The notes: generated by a model not told the origin, from the letters alone. Positions 1 to 8,397 are shown, counted from the first letter of the stretch. The stretch: 19,848 nucleotides of DNA from Dictyocoela muelleri (GCA_016256075.1 SDVU01000132.1:1-19848); one strand, 5' to 3'. Translations and numbers: made by a program.

Positions 1-100
1 GTCATTCCCTCATTATTTATTAAAGAGTGACGTCAGCGGGATTCGAACTACGATACTTAAATTTTACATTCAAGAGTATTAACCACTGAGCGATCTGGTC
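1..100 (-). mobile_element. tRNA-derived SINE, head only (runs off the window)
   Basis: Read on the minus strand, this begins GGTC-like at position 100 and carries a pol III A-box-like motif (CGCTCAGTGGTTA) and a B-box-like motif (GTTCGAATCCC), spaced as in a tRNA. After the B box comes the post-tRNA segment ending GAGGGAATGAC, which is shared with the copy at 10353. The same head recurs at 5268 and 10353. It does not fold into a good cloverleaf, because the T-arm stem is unpaired, so I read it as a SINE head and not a working tRNA. The body should continue to the left of the window. Confidence 0.7.
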
Positions 101-356
101 TTTACCGTGCCCTAATTATTATATTACCCTTGTCACATAATTATATCCCTTTCGTTGCATTATTATATTTCCCACGTTGCATTATTATATTCCCCTTGTT
201 GCAGAATTTTTTCCACACGTTGTATTATTATATTACCCTTGTTGCATTATTATATTCTCCTCGTCGCATTATTATATCCCCTAGTTGAATTATTATATTC
301 CCATCGTTGAATTGTTATATTCCCCTCGTAGAATTATTATATTACCCGTTGCAATA

Positions 357-1460
357 CAGGGTTTTTAAAAGTTATAGACTCATTGCTTTTCTACCGAGTC
401 ATTTATAAAACGGAAATCGCGTATACATCTGGGCTTATGGGTAGCTTAGGAACTGACGTATTTTCGGAACACCAAGAACCAAATGTCCCGGATCCAAGGT
501 AGGAGAAAGCTCTCCGGGTTGGCAGCTATGGATGTTGTAGGCATGTAATATATAATATATATCATTTTTTACCCTTGTTTTTTACCGTTGTTTTTTAACC
601 CTCATTTTTAACCATTATTTATTAACCAATATTTTGAACCCTTACTTTAAAACCCCTTTCAAACCTTATTTTTTAACGATTTTTCGAGCCCTAATTTTTC
701 GACCCTCTTTTTTTAAACATTAATTAAACCTTATTTTAAAAAACTTTTTTTAACCCTCATTTTCCACACCCTCATTTTTCAACCTATATTTTTCAACCCT
801 TATTTTTAACCCCCATTTTTTAACCATTTTTTTAATACTTATTTTTCAACCATAATTTTCCCCCTTAGTTTTTAACCTTTATTTTTTTTACTTATGATAA
901 AAAAAGGTGCTAAAAAAAGGTTAAAAAATATAATTTAAAAAATCTTTAAAAATAATGGTTAAAATGGGGTTTTTAATAAGGGTTAAAAATATTGATTAAA
1001 AATAAGAGGGAAAAATCAGGTTAAAAAAATAAGGGCAAAATTAGGTTAAAAATAATGGTTAAAAAAAGGGTTAAAAAATTGTTTAAAAAATGACGGTTAA
1101 AAATGGGGTTTAAAAAACATGAGTCAAAAAACATGAGTCAAAAAATGAGGGTAGAAAAATTGCGGACGAAAATAAGGGTTGAAAAATTTGGGTAGAAAAA
1201 TGTGTGTAAAAATCAGGGTTAAAAATAGGAGTTTTAAAATAAGGGTGGAAAAAAATTTTAAAAAATGAGTTTTAAAAAATAACTACTCGATACGAATTTT
1301 AGCAGATCATCTATTCTCTAGCAAAATGTTTCTATAACTGGCGAAATGGGTCTATATGTCTTAAAAAACAGTTCTATAACTTATAAGTAATGGGTCTATA
1401 ATTTGAAGTGGTGGTTCTATAACTTTGAAAGTAATGGGAGTATAACTTTTAAAAAATCCG
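357..1460. mobile_element. Palindromic MITE-like element, TA target duplication, copy 1
   Basis: The element begins CAGGGTTTTTAAAAGTTATA and ends, in inverted form, AACTTTTAAAAAATCCG. TA lies immediately outside each end (355-356 and 1461-1462). The interior is a large imperfect inverted repeat centred near 895: T-rich units of the form TTTTTAACCCTTAT on the left (about 560-890) mirrored by AAAAATAAGGGTTA units on the right (about 900-1280). The right arm then has AGCAGATCATCTATT (about 1303-1317) and roughly 21 bp units containing GTCTATAACTTT. The matching part of the left arm has been replaced by a SINE fragment at 389-565. It is non-coding and of the same family as 1969-3119, which keeps both arms. 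Confidence 0.65.
389..565 (+). mobile_element. tRNA-SINE, 5'-truncated copy A
   Basis: This is the 3' half of the SINE body. Landmarks in order are GAGTCATTTATAAAACG, TCGCGTATACA, GGGTAGCTTAGGAA, GAACACCAAGAACCAAA, CTCCGGGTTGGCAGCTATGG and a tail GCATGTAATATATA that runs into an AT dinucleotide tract. 5' truncation with an intact simple-repeat tail is what target-primed retroposition produces. It lies inside the left arm of the palindromic element at 357-1460 and accounts for that arm's asymmetry. Confidence 0.75.
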
Positions 1461-1710
1461 TATTAGAACGTGGGGAGAATAATAATAAAACGAGGGGAAT
1501 GAAATAATTCAACGATGGGTATAAAATATTACAACGTGTGGAATATAATAATGCAACAAAAGGAATATAATAATGCAACAAGAGGGATATGATAATGCAA
1601 CGAGGGAGATATAATAATGAAAAGACGGTGATATAGTAATGACACGGGTTATATAATTTATCATAATAAAAGTTCTCCTTTTCGGAACCTTTTTTAAAAA
1701 AGCGAGTTTT

Positions 1711-1966
1711 GAACGAAATGAGTGGGTTATAAAAACGAAATGAGTGGGTTATAAGAATGCAAGTAGTGGTTATAATAATGAAATGAGTGGGTTATAAGAA
1801 TGAAATGAGTGGTTTATAAGAATGCAAGGAGTTGGCTATAAGAATGAAATGTGTGGTTTATAAGAATGAAATGTGTGGTTTATAAGAATTAAATGAATGG
1901 TTTATAAGAATGAAATGAGTGGTTTATAAGAATGAAATGAGTGGTTTATAAGAATGGAAAGGACTG
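1711..1966 (+). repeat. Minisatellite arm, about 12 units of 21-22 bp
   Basis: The units have the form GAAATGAGTGGTTTATAAGAAT, with little length change between them. The array breaks off at GGAAAGGACTG, directly before a TA and the palindromic element at 1969. After that insertion the array resumes in register at 3122, so the two parts were one array before the insertion. Its unit is related to the terminal unit of the pogo-like element at 16194. I therefore read it as the terminal arm of a related element and not as an independent satellite. Confidence 0.65.
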
Positions 1967-1968
1967 TA

Positions 1969-3119
1969 GTCAAAGCACCGAGGTTTTTGTAGTTATGAGA
2001 TATTTTAAAAGCTAGAGGCTCATTTTAACTCTATAGACCCATTTATTTTAGACTTATAGACACTTTTTATAGAGTCTTGATACATTTTTCCAGAGTAATA
2101 GATGATCTGATAAAATTAACCTCGGTCAATTAATTTTTCTTCCTTATTCTTTCAACCCTTATTTTGGACCCTTATTTTTTCCATTATTTTTTAACCCATA
2201 TTTTTTAACCAACATTTTTAAAACTTTAATTTTTTTAACCCTTATTTTCAATTATTATTTTTTTAATCCTTATTTTTTAATCCTTATTTTTAATCCTTTA
2301 TTTTTTCTATTATTTTTTCATCACATATTTTTTAATCACTATTTTTTTCTATTATTTTTCTACTTATGTTTTTTAACCCTTATTTTTTACATAGTTTTTT
2401 TTGACTCTTATTTTCATACCCCTATTTTTCCTCTATTTTTAAACATTTTTTCACCATTTTTTAACTTTTATTTTTTAATGCTTATTTTTCAATATGGGTT
2501 GGAAAATAAAGGTGAGAAATAAGTGTTTAAAAATAAATAAAAAAAAGGGTTAGAAAATAAGAGTCAAAAAATAATGGAAAAATAAAGGTTAAAAATACAT
2601 GGGTTGAAAAATAATAGAAAAAAATAGTAGTTAAAAAATAGGTGTTAAAAAATTACGAAAAATAATAATGGAAAAAAATTAAGGGTTAAAAAATAAGGGT
2701 TAAAAAGGGTTAAAAAATAATGGAAAAAATAGTATTTAAAAAATATAGTGGAGAGGAAATCTAAGAAAAAAATAATGGAAAAAATAAAGGGTTAAAAATA
2801 AGGATTAAAAAATAAGGATTAAAAAAATAATAGTTGGAAATAACGGTTAAAAAAATAAAGGTTTAAAAATGTTGGTAAAAAAAATATGGGTTAAAAAATA
2901 ATGGAAAAAATAAGAATTTAAAATAAGGGTTGAAAGAATAAGGAAGAAAAATTAATTGACAGAGCTGAATTTTATCAGATCATCTATTACTTTGGCTAAA
3001 TGTGTCACGACAAAATAAAAAAGGGTCTATAAGTCTAAATGAAATTGGTCTATAGCTCTAAAAAATGAGTCTCTAGCTTTTAGAATATGTCATAACTACA
3101 AAATCATCTGTTCTTTGAC
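1969..3119. mobile_element. Palindromic MITE-like element, TA target duplication, copy 2 (both arms kept)
   Basis: The ends read GTCAAAG and CTTTGAC, flanked by TA at 1967-1968 and 3120-3121. Almost the whole 1151 bp is one inverted repeat centred near 2487, with arms of roughly 500 bp or more. Matched landmarks are TTTTGTAGTTATGA next to the ends, AAAAGCTAGAG, units with TTTAGACTTATAGAC, TAATAGATGATCTGATAAAA (left 2096-2115, inverse near 2975), CAATTAATTTTTCTTCC, and then blocks of TTTTTAACCCTTATT mirrored across the centre. It has no coding capacity. TA duplication and inverted ends fit mobilisation in trans by a Tc/mariner-pogo type transposase, which is inference. Confidence 0.75.
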
Positions 3120-3121
3120 TA

Positions 3122-3293
3122 TAATAATGCAACGAAGGGGCTATAATAATGCAACGAGAGAAATATATTAATGCAACGAGGCAACTTTAATAATTCAACT
3201 AGGGGACTATAATAATGCGACGAGGAGACTATAATAATGCAACATGGAGACTATATTAGTGCAACGAGGGAACTATTATAATGAAAAGGGCTT
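3122..3293 (+). repeat. Minisatellite arm continued, ending GGGCTT before TA
   Basis: There are about eight units of ATAATAATGCAACGAGGGGCT type. The final unit reads ATGAAAAGGGCTT followed by TA, which closely resembles the right terminus of the complete pogo-like element (ATGCAAAGGGCTG then TA at 18014-18028). Together with 1711-1966 it forms one arm of about 430 bp that was split by the element at 1969-3119. An inverted partner arm for this array is not obvious, and may be 105-354 or lie outside the window. Confidence 0.6.
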
Positions 3294-3410
3294 TAAAAAT
3301 TTTGATGATAATCTTTAAAAGTAATTTAAGAGTGTAAACATAAAATATAATAATAAGAATATAAAAATACAAGGAAAGAAAAATAATAATGCAAGGAGGT
3401 GGCTATAGTA

Positions 3411-4360
3411 GGCAAAGCGACAATTCGCATATATATAAAAAAGGAATAATTCGCATAAAGGCGATTGTCTTAAGTTAAACCCAATAAAACAAATAAATTT
3501 ATAATTAAAACTTGTAAAAAAACCCGACTAGTAACAGTTATTCCCAAAAAAATTAAAAAAAAATATATATGTTTTATAATTATAAAGGAAAAAAAGTCAT
3601 TTAAAAATAGCTGTGCTGGCCCGGGTTTATAGACCAGCGAAAAGTTTACCATAATAAAAAGTATAAATATAAAAGATTCATGATTTTTTGCTAATTAATA
3701 ACCCAATTTTTTTAAGAAAATCGATTTATTACTATATTTAGAAATTTTAAAAATAAAAATATACTAAATATGGTAGTAAACCGATTTTTAATAATAAAAA
3801 TTTTGGGGTAATAATTGGCAAAATAATTTCATGAATCTTAATTTTGTGCTTTTTCTTAAGGCAAACTTTTATCTGGCCTCTTATCCGAGTAAGCGCCAAA
3901 TTATCAGATAAATTTTATTCTTTTTTTACAGAGGTTGCGTGTTTATATAAAATTTTTCTTTCTTTTCAAAATTCTATTTTTTAGATGTTTATTTGATATA
4001 TGCATACAATTTAACAATTTTTTTAATCAGAATGATTAATGTAATATTTATATTCTTTTACGCTTTAAGACCCCTCTAAAAAATATAAAATTGTCATTTA
4101 TAAGCGAATAAATGATAATTCTTCTTTAGAATGAGCTTTATTATTCGATATAATACTTATTACAAATATAAATCATTACTTATTCTCATATAAATGGCAT
4201 ATATATATAATTTGAGATCTGAAAGCCCATCCACGGCTGTTATCACTATCGCTTTCACTTTGATATAATTTAAATGTAATTTTATTTTTTGTAGTCGAAT
4301 TGTCGCCTTTTTTATGTTGATGAATATAGCGCCAATTCGCCTATAGGCGAATTGTCGCTG
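3411..4360. mobile_element. Non-autonomous element with GCGACAATTCGC ends and TA flanks
   Basis: The left end reads GGCAAAGCGACAATTCGC, and further GGCGA/AATTCGC motifs lie within 60 bp. The right end inverts to CAGCGACAATTCGCC, again with repeated GGCGAATTGTCGCC motifs (4293-4360). TA flanks both sides (3409-3410 and 4361-4362). The outer flank on the left is minisatellite sequence (AATAATAATGCAAGGAGG), so it probably inserted into an older terminal arm. The interior is A+T-rich and I see no convincing coding region. A 60-codon minus-strand open frame at 3470-3652 is hydrophobic low-complexity sequence and probably chance. Positions 3840-4240 show nothing I can name. Confidence 0.5.
3673..3839. 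repeat. Small palindrome (about 80 bp arms) nested in 3411-4360
   Basis: The left arm starts AAGATTCATGA and the right arm ends TCATGAATCTT. The arms pair imperfectly over about 80 bp, including TTGCTAATTAATAACCC against its inverse near 3810 and ATCGATTTATTACTATATTT against AAATATGGTAGTAAACCGAT. The hinge is an A/T tract near 3750. The shape fits a very small MITE or hairpin, but no clear target duplication is visible. It has no coding potential. Confidence 0.6.
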
Positions 4361-4387
4361 TACGAGTAATAAACGAAGTGTATAAAA

Positions 4388-4569
4388 ATCTAAGAAATAT
4401 TAATGCAACGAGTGGTATTTTATAATGCGAGTAAGGGAATATAATAATACAAGAAGGTGAATATAATAATGTAAGAATGGTAATATAATAATTCAAGGAG
4501 GCAACTATAATAATGCAAGGAGGTGGATATAATAATACAAGGTGATGAATATAATAATGCAAAGTACTG
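4388..4569 (+). repeat. Minisatellite arm ending GCAAAGTACTG before TA
   Basis: About eight units of the type GAATATAATAATGCAAGGAGG are seen. The last reads TAATAATGCAAAGTACTG and is followed by TATA. This again has the form of the right terminus of the pogo-like element at 18026. No opposite-orientation partner follows, so it looks like a solitary right end, possibly the partner of an arm broken up by later insertions. The element at 3411-4360 lies just upstream. Confidence 0.5.
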
Positions 4570-4675
4570 TATACGCTAAAATAAAAGTTGGATTTGAGAT
4601 AAAAAGTATCGAAATAGTAAAAAAAATATTTTTTATAACAATTTTTTGATATTTATCTCTTATCATTATATTATC

Positions 4676-4985
4676 GAAAGTTTTGGTTCTTAGCCGGGTT
4701 AGCGCCCCCCCCCATCTGGAAGAAAAGGCTCGATTCATCGAATATTCATTAACAAGGGTTATGTGATTAAGCTTAAAATCTACTTAGAAGCTCATAACAA
4801 AATTCATTTTAACCTAACCTCAAAAAATAGAATATATTTGAGCTTAGGTTAAAATGATTTTTGTTATGAGCTTCTAAGTAGATTTTAAGCTTAATCACAT
4901 AAGCCTTGTTAATGAATATTCGATGAATCGAGCTTTTTCTTCCAGATGGTGGGGCGCTAACCCGGCTATGAACCAAATTTTCATA
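4676..4985. mobile_element. Near-perfect 310 bp hairpin element
   Basis: The two arms of about 140-150 bp are inverse copies differing at only about six or seven places plus the length of one C run. Landmarks are GGTTCTTAGCCGGGTTAGCGC (left, about 4684) against GCGCTAACCCGGCTATGAACC (right, about 4957), TTCATCGAATATTCATTAAC, and TTAAGCTTAAAATCTACTTA. The hinge is about 12-15 bp near 4832. The arms differ from one another far less than those of neighbouring elements do, so the copy is either young or kept even by gene conversion. The ends look like GAAAGTTTTGGTTC. I cannot fix a target duplication, and there is no coding sequence. Confidence 0.7.
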
Positions 4986-5033
4986 TTTAATTGTGAAATT
5001 TATTAGTTAAATGTATTTACTAAATTAATTATG

Positions 5034-5105
5034 TTGTTGTGACTAATTAGTATTCGTGAAATTGATCAACTATTATGTAGTGGGTTCAACTCCCGCTGTC
5101 AACAA
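5034..5105 (+). other. tRNA-like relic with a B box (tRNA fossil or SINE head)
   Basis: TTGTTG at the start can pair with CAACAA at the end, as in an acceptor stem. GTGGG TTCAACT CCCGC forms a five-pair T arm with a seven-base loop, matching a pol III B box. The D and anticodon arms cannot be folded convincingly and there is no clear A box. A decayed tRNA or the head of another SINE type is more likely than a working tRNA. Confidence 0.3.
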
Positions 5106-5267
5106 AAAATAATCAAAATTTCATAAAAAAAATCAATGCAACCAATAAATATAAAATAATGGTATATAAGTTAAAATAAAAAACTCTCGGTGCGGAAGCA
5201 GGTCGTGCATTGCGCGCGACATATTATGTATATGCATCTTTGTTTAAAAATTTGTGTAGTTTTATCT

Positions 5268-5352
5268 GGCCAGAATCTCTGTGGTTAACACTCTTGAATG
5301 TAAATTTAAGTTTGGTTGTTCGAATACCGCATACGTCACTCTTTATTAAATG
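5268..5352 (+). mobile_element. tRNA-SINE head fragment
   Basis: This is the same head as at 1-100 and 10353: GGCCAGAATC, then CTGTGGTTAACACTCTTGAATG (A-box region), a B-box-like GTTGTTCGAATACC, and ACGTCACTCTTTATTAAA. The similarity stops just after the head, and the SINE body is missing. A minisatellite or hairpin origin is excluded by the shared A/B-box layout. The 93-codon open frame that runs through this region (5210-5491) is incidental. Confidence 0.6.
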
Positions 5353-5997
5353 TCGAACGCCAAAAAAACACCCTAGATCAGCACCCACTTATTTTTCAAT
5401 AAATTATATTTATATTATGACATACAAAAAAGCATTACTCTTAATTGTGTCTAAAATTTATAGTGGTATGGTACAAAAATTTCTTTTATAGTTTTGGTAG
5501 GTTTTCCCTTCATTTTTAGACAGGGTTTTCAAAAAAAATTATGGGAGGGAAATGGAAGGAGTAAAAAATTAAAATTCTAAAAACTTCAATATATAAATAT
5601 TTTAAATTTCAGGACTAAGAAATTAATATGTTTTATTTAAAAAAATATTTTTTTATCTATATTTTAGTGACTTTTAAATTACCTTTTTTAATAAGAGAAA
5701 AAACGACAATTAAATAACTATTTTTTAAATTTAAAAAGATTTTCTAAATTTTGGATTTTTTAAAATTTATTAACTTTTGATTACTATAAAAAAACTGCTG
5801 ATTGTCATGGAGTGGCGAAAAGGTGGGCTACATTGAGCTCATTTTAGAAAATTAACTTTAAGTTTGAAGTTATTAGGGTGGGGCTTATTAGATAGGAGTG
5901 TTAAATAGCGTGGGTGTTGATCGGGGGTAGGTTTTGATCTTGTGTGGGTTCTGGGCTTGAAGGTTTGTATATCTGGGGAGAGTTTCTATCTGGGGTT
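5353..5997. other. Intergenic stretch without a recognisable gene; G-rich at 5805-6000
   Basis: Positions 5353-5800 are plain A+T-rich sequence in which I see no gene. From about 5805 to 6000 the composition changes sharply: the plus strand becomes rich in G (runs such as GGGTGGGGC and GATCGGGGGTAGG) and poor in C. No open frame longer than about 35 codons fits, and no known motif was recognised. It ends where the SINE body at 5998 begins. Confidence 0.5.
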
Positions 5998-6376
5998 CGG
6001 CAATAAATGATTAGTGAATGACATTATGCTGGTATAACTATATAATTATAGTATAATATACAGTTGTTCCAATGAGGTATAGCTGAAAAAACCTGGTATA
6101 ATATGACAATGAATCAACAGATACTCTCTTAGGTGTGGGAATTAGTGCGGCTCCATCTCGGCAAAAAGTAGTAAAAAATATAAATATATGAAAAGCCGCT
6201 AATTACCTGTATCCTACTGAGTAATTGATAAAACTAATATCGCGTATACAGCTGAAGGTAGCTTAGAAAATGACATATTATTAGAACACCAAGAACCAAA
6301 GGTCTCAGACCAAGGTAGGTGACAATTCTTCGGGTCGGCATCTATGATTTTTTTTTCAAAATGTAATATAAATTTA
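5998..6376 (+). mobile_element. tRNA-SINE copy B, head missing
   Basis: It starts within the post-head segment (AATAAATGATTAGTGAATGAC) and carries the full body: ATGACAATGAATCA, TCTCTTAGGTGTGG, CGGCAAAAAGTAGT, AATTACCTGTATCC, TCGCGTATACAGCT, ACACCAAGAACCAAAGGTC and a tail near ATGTAATATAAATT. This is one of the longest bodies in the window and helps define the family. The 67-codon minus-strand open frame at 6214-6417 is a by-product of the repeat. Confidence 0.75.
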
Positions 6377-6389
6377 TTTTGATCTAAAG

Positions 6390-6739
6390 CAGTGTTTCTT
6401 AAACTTTTTGGTATCAAGCCGCACTTTTAGATTTTATTTTCGATGAGTCCAAAAAAAATTTATTAATATATTTTAGTGTGAACTATATACTTGATATATG
6501 GCGAGAATTTTTGTTATCTTAGGTCTTATATTTTAAAGAAAATATTTTATTTATTTTTTAATTTATTATAATTTTTCTTTTTTTGCATTTGATTATTGTG
6601 GGTTTTTTAAATTATATCTCAAATTAAAGACATTATAAAGTTTAAAAATGAGTTTTTAACAAATAAAAAATGTAAAGCGCATCTATGAAATTTTTAGGGC
6701 ACACCAGAGCGCCAGTTTGCTTATTTTTGAGAAACACTG
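6390..6739. mobile_element. hAT-type MITE, 350 bp
   Basis: The left end reads CAGTGTTTCTTAAACTTTTT and the right end inverts to CAGTGTTTCTCAAAAATAAG. The CAGTG-TTCTCAAACTTTTT form is characteristic of hAT terminal repeats. The flanks are ATCTAAAG (6382-6389) and ATCTTAAAG (6740-6748), which is the 8 bp duplication expected of hAT with one added base. It has no transposase sequence and must have moved with help from another element. It inserted just downstream of the SINE copy B tail. Confidence 0.75.
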
Positions 6740-6880
6740 ATCTTAAAGATGGAACAATTATATTATAATACACCAAAAATTCTCTTAGTGGTCACAGTCG
6801 GGTCCAATATAAAAGAGGGTTTAATCATTAGAGTCTAATAAAGCTATACCTTAATTTAGACACAGAAATAACTTTTAAAT

Positions 6881-7033
6881 TTAATATTTTATTTTTACTT
6901 CTGAATTCTTCAAAATTTGACTGTCTTTGGAAGTAACTTCGCTTTTATCAAGCACAATCATTTCATTTATTTTTAATTTTGCTTGAAAAATTAAATCAGC
7001 CAATTTTTCATACCCAAATTTGTCCAATATATT
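6881..7033 (-). pseudogene. Unassigned gene fragment (about 50 codons, C-terminal)
   Basis: The minus strand is open for 50 codons up to a TAA at 6881-6883. The residues are unlike the A/T-tract translations elsewhere: charged and mixed, for example FGYEKLADLIFQAKL and IVLDKSEVTSKDSQIL, which suggest an amphipathic helical segment of a real protein. The frame begins exactly where the tail of the SINE copy C (7030-7347) ends, so the SINE may have split an already dying gene. I recognise no family. It may be a cellular gene remnant or the C-terminus of an unidentified transposon protein. Confidence 0.35.
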
Positions 7034-7347
7034 ATATATATTACATGCTGACAACATGCATAGCTGCCAACCCGGAGAGTGCTTCGAACCATAGTCTTAT
7101 GACCTTTGGTTCCTGGTGTTCCGATAATACGTCACTTCCTAAGCTACCCAGAAACTCATCTGTATACGCGATTTTTGTTTTTTCAATGACTCGGCAGGAT
7201 ACAGGTAATTAGAGGCTTTTTCATGATATTTTATTTATCACTACTTTTTGCTGAGATGCGTCGCCGGACTCATATCCACACCTAGGAGAGTCCCATCTGC
7301 TTCATTGAGATATTAGACCTAGTCTTAATCAGATATACCACACTGGA
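7030..7347 (-). mobile_element. tRNA-SINE copy C, head missing
   Basis: On the minus strand the order is GATTAAGACTAGGTCTAAT, GCAGATGGGACTCTCCTAGG, CGACGCATCTCAGC, AATTACCTGTATCC, ATCGCGTATACAGA, GGGTAGCTTAGGAAGTGACG, GGAACACCAGGAACCAAAGG and a tail GCATGTAATATATA. The body is nearly complete but the tRNA head is lost. It faces copy D (7535) head to head across about 190 bp. It separates two short coding-like fragments (6881-7033 and 7379-7474) on the same strand. Confidence 0.8.
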
Positions 7348-7378
7348 CTATATTTTTCCAAGATCTTTGATATGTTTA

Positions 7379-7474
7379 TTAAACTTTAATGGAGTCTGCA
7401 AATCTATTAGTGAATTTTAGAGAAACATCACCATTATACTCTCTATAGCTATCATCGCAGTTGATATATGAATC
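7379..7474 (-). pseudogene. Unassigned coding-like fragment (31 codons)
   Basis: The minus strand is open for 31 codons with a non-random look, including DDSYREYNGDVSLKFTNRF. It ends at TAA, is preceded by stops, and has no start. It lies directly upstream of the SINE copy C in the same direction as the fragment at 6881-7033. The two may come from one dead gene interrupted by the SINE, but nothing recognisable supports a function. It could also be chance. Confidence 0.25.
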
Positions 7475-7534
7475 TTATAATTTTATTTACTATTCATCAT
7501 CTAAATAGAATTTTTCATCAATTAAATTTAGATT

Positions 7535-7806
7535 AGCAATGAAGCAGAACGGGCTCTCTTAGGTGTAGGGATAGTGCTGCGACGCATCTCAGTAAAAAAT
7601 AGTAGAAAAAAAATCATGAAAACCCATTAATTACCTGTATACTGCTGAGTCATTAATAGAACGAAATTCGCATATACAGCCGGGCTTCAGGAAAGCTTAG
7701 AAAGTGACGTATTTATTGAACACCAAGAACCAAAGGCCGCAGACCTCGGTAGGAGACAAATCACCGGGTTTAACGTTATGAATGTCGTAAACATGTAATA
7801 TATATT
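7535..7806 (+). mobile_element. tRNA-SINE copy D, 5'-truncated
   Basis: Landmarks in order are GAAGCAGAACGGGCTCTCTT, GCGACGCATCTCAG, TAATTACCTGTATACTGCTG, TCGCATATACAGCC, GAACACCAAGAACCAAAGGC and a tail ACATGTAATATATATTTCC. It lies directly against the left terminal repeat of the IS630-like element at 7809. That adjacency probably destroyed or hid the element's left tip. Confidence 0.75.
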
Positions 7807-7959
7807 TCCTTCAAGTTTTTCAAATTATAACTTTTGTTTTTCAAATTTTTAATTATTTTCTTTATAAATTTTTTTGTGTTTAAATTTCAAAATTTTCACA
7901 GCCTTTTTCAAATTTTTCACAGCGGTTTTTAAATTTTTCCAAAAAATTTTTTAAGTTCG

Positions 7960-8397
7960 TGATATCAACATGCATAAAGACCCTAGAGCTGTCTCAAACC
8001 TTGGTCTAAGACCTTTGGTTCTCAGTGCTCTTATATTACGGCCATTAAAAGCTGCCAGAAAGCTTAGCTGCATATGCGACATTCCTTTTATCTATAACTC
8101 AGCAGATACAGGTAGTTTTAGTGCATTCATGAATATATACATACTCACTACTTATTTGCCAGAGACTGCGTCACCGCCCCTTTCCACATATAAGGGGGAC
8201 ACTTCTACGTCATTTTTATTTTTATGACCAAGTCTTTGTCAGCTATACTAACACTATTCTCTTGTATTATTACTAATTATTAGTAATCGGATCGTTAAAA
8301 TCCATATCCGCGATTTTTTATTATGGTGTTGATAAAAGAATCGAACCTTATACCAAGACTTATATCTTAGGGGTGTCTACCACTCAGCTATCTAGCC
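7960..8397 (-). mobile_element. tRNA-SINE copy E, head to near-complete 3' end, divergent subfamily
   Basis: On the minus strand it starts GGCTAGATAGCTGAGTGG (A box), continues through a hairpin-forming CCTAAGATATAAGTCTTGG, and has a clear B box AAGGTTCGATTC. About 190 bp later come the shared body motifs GGCGGTGACGCAGTCTCTGG, TACCTGTATCTGCTGAGTTA, CGCATATGCAGCTAAGC and GAGAACCAAAGGTCTTAG, ending near TATGCATGTTGATATC. The anticodon-region sequence differs from copies 1 and F, so this may be a second subfamily with its own tRNA-like head. The AT tail and target duplication are not clear. It sits inside the IS630-like element. Confidence 0.75.

Larger units (their letters stand above)
105..1648. 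mobile_element. Foldback-like non-coding element with minisatellite arms
   Basis: The left arm (105-354) is about 11 units of a 20-22 bp repeat of the type GTTGCATTATTATATTCCCC. The right arm (about 1463-1648) is about eight units of the same repeat in the opposite orientation (ATAATAATGCAACGAGG). The outer ends match each other: CCGTGCCCTAATTATTATAT on the left, and on the right a sequence ending AATGACACGG. A TA precedes the left end at 103-104 and TTA follows the right end. The interior is occupied by the palindromic element at 357-1460. No coding sequence is visible. I infer a non-autonomous relative of the pogo-like element at 16194, whose ends use a similar unit. The right boundary is uncertain by a few bases. 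Confidence 0.5.

Noticed and set aside
1-100. Working tRNA gene on the minus strand
   Set aside because: A and B boxes are present but the T-arm and acceptor stems do not pair, and the same sequence recurs as the head of a dispersed repeat.
600-900. TTTTTAACCC tracts as interstitial telomere repeats
   Set aside because: The units vary in length and sequence, lie inside TA-flanked elements, and are mirrored around a centre. They are not a regular telomeric array.
1711-1966. CRISPR-like array
   Set aside because: Units are contiguous without unique spacers, and the host is eukaryotic. The array is a transposon-end minisatellite.
3470-3652. Small membrane protein on the minus strand
   Set aside because: Hydrophobic residues are expected from A+T-rich DNA, and the frame lies inside a non-autonomous element with no upstream signal.
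5210-5491. 93-codon open frame
   Set aside because: It runs through a tRNA-SINE head and unrelated flank, with no start context or motif. It is incidental.
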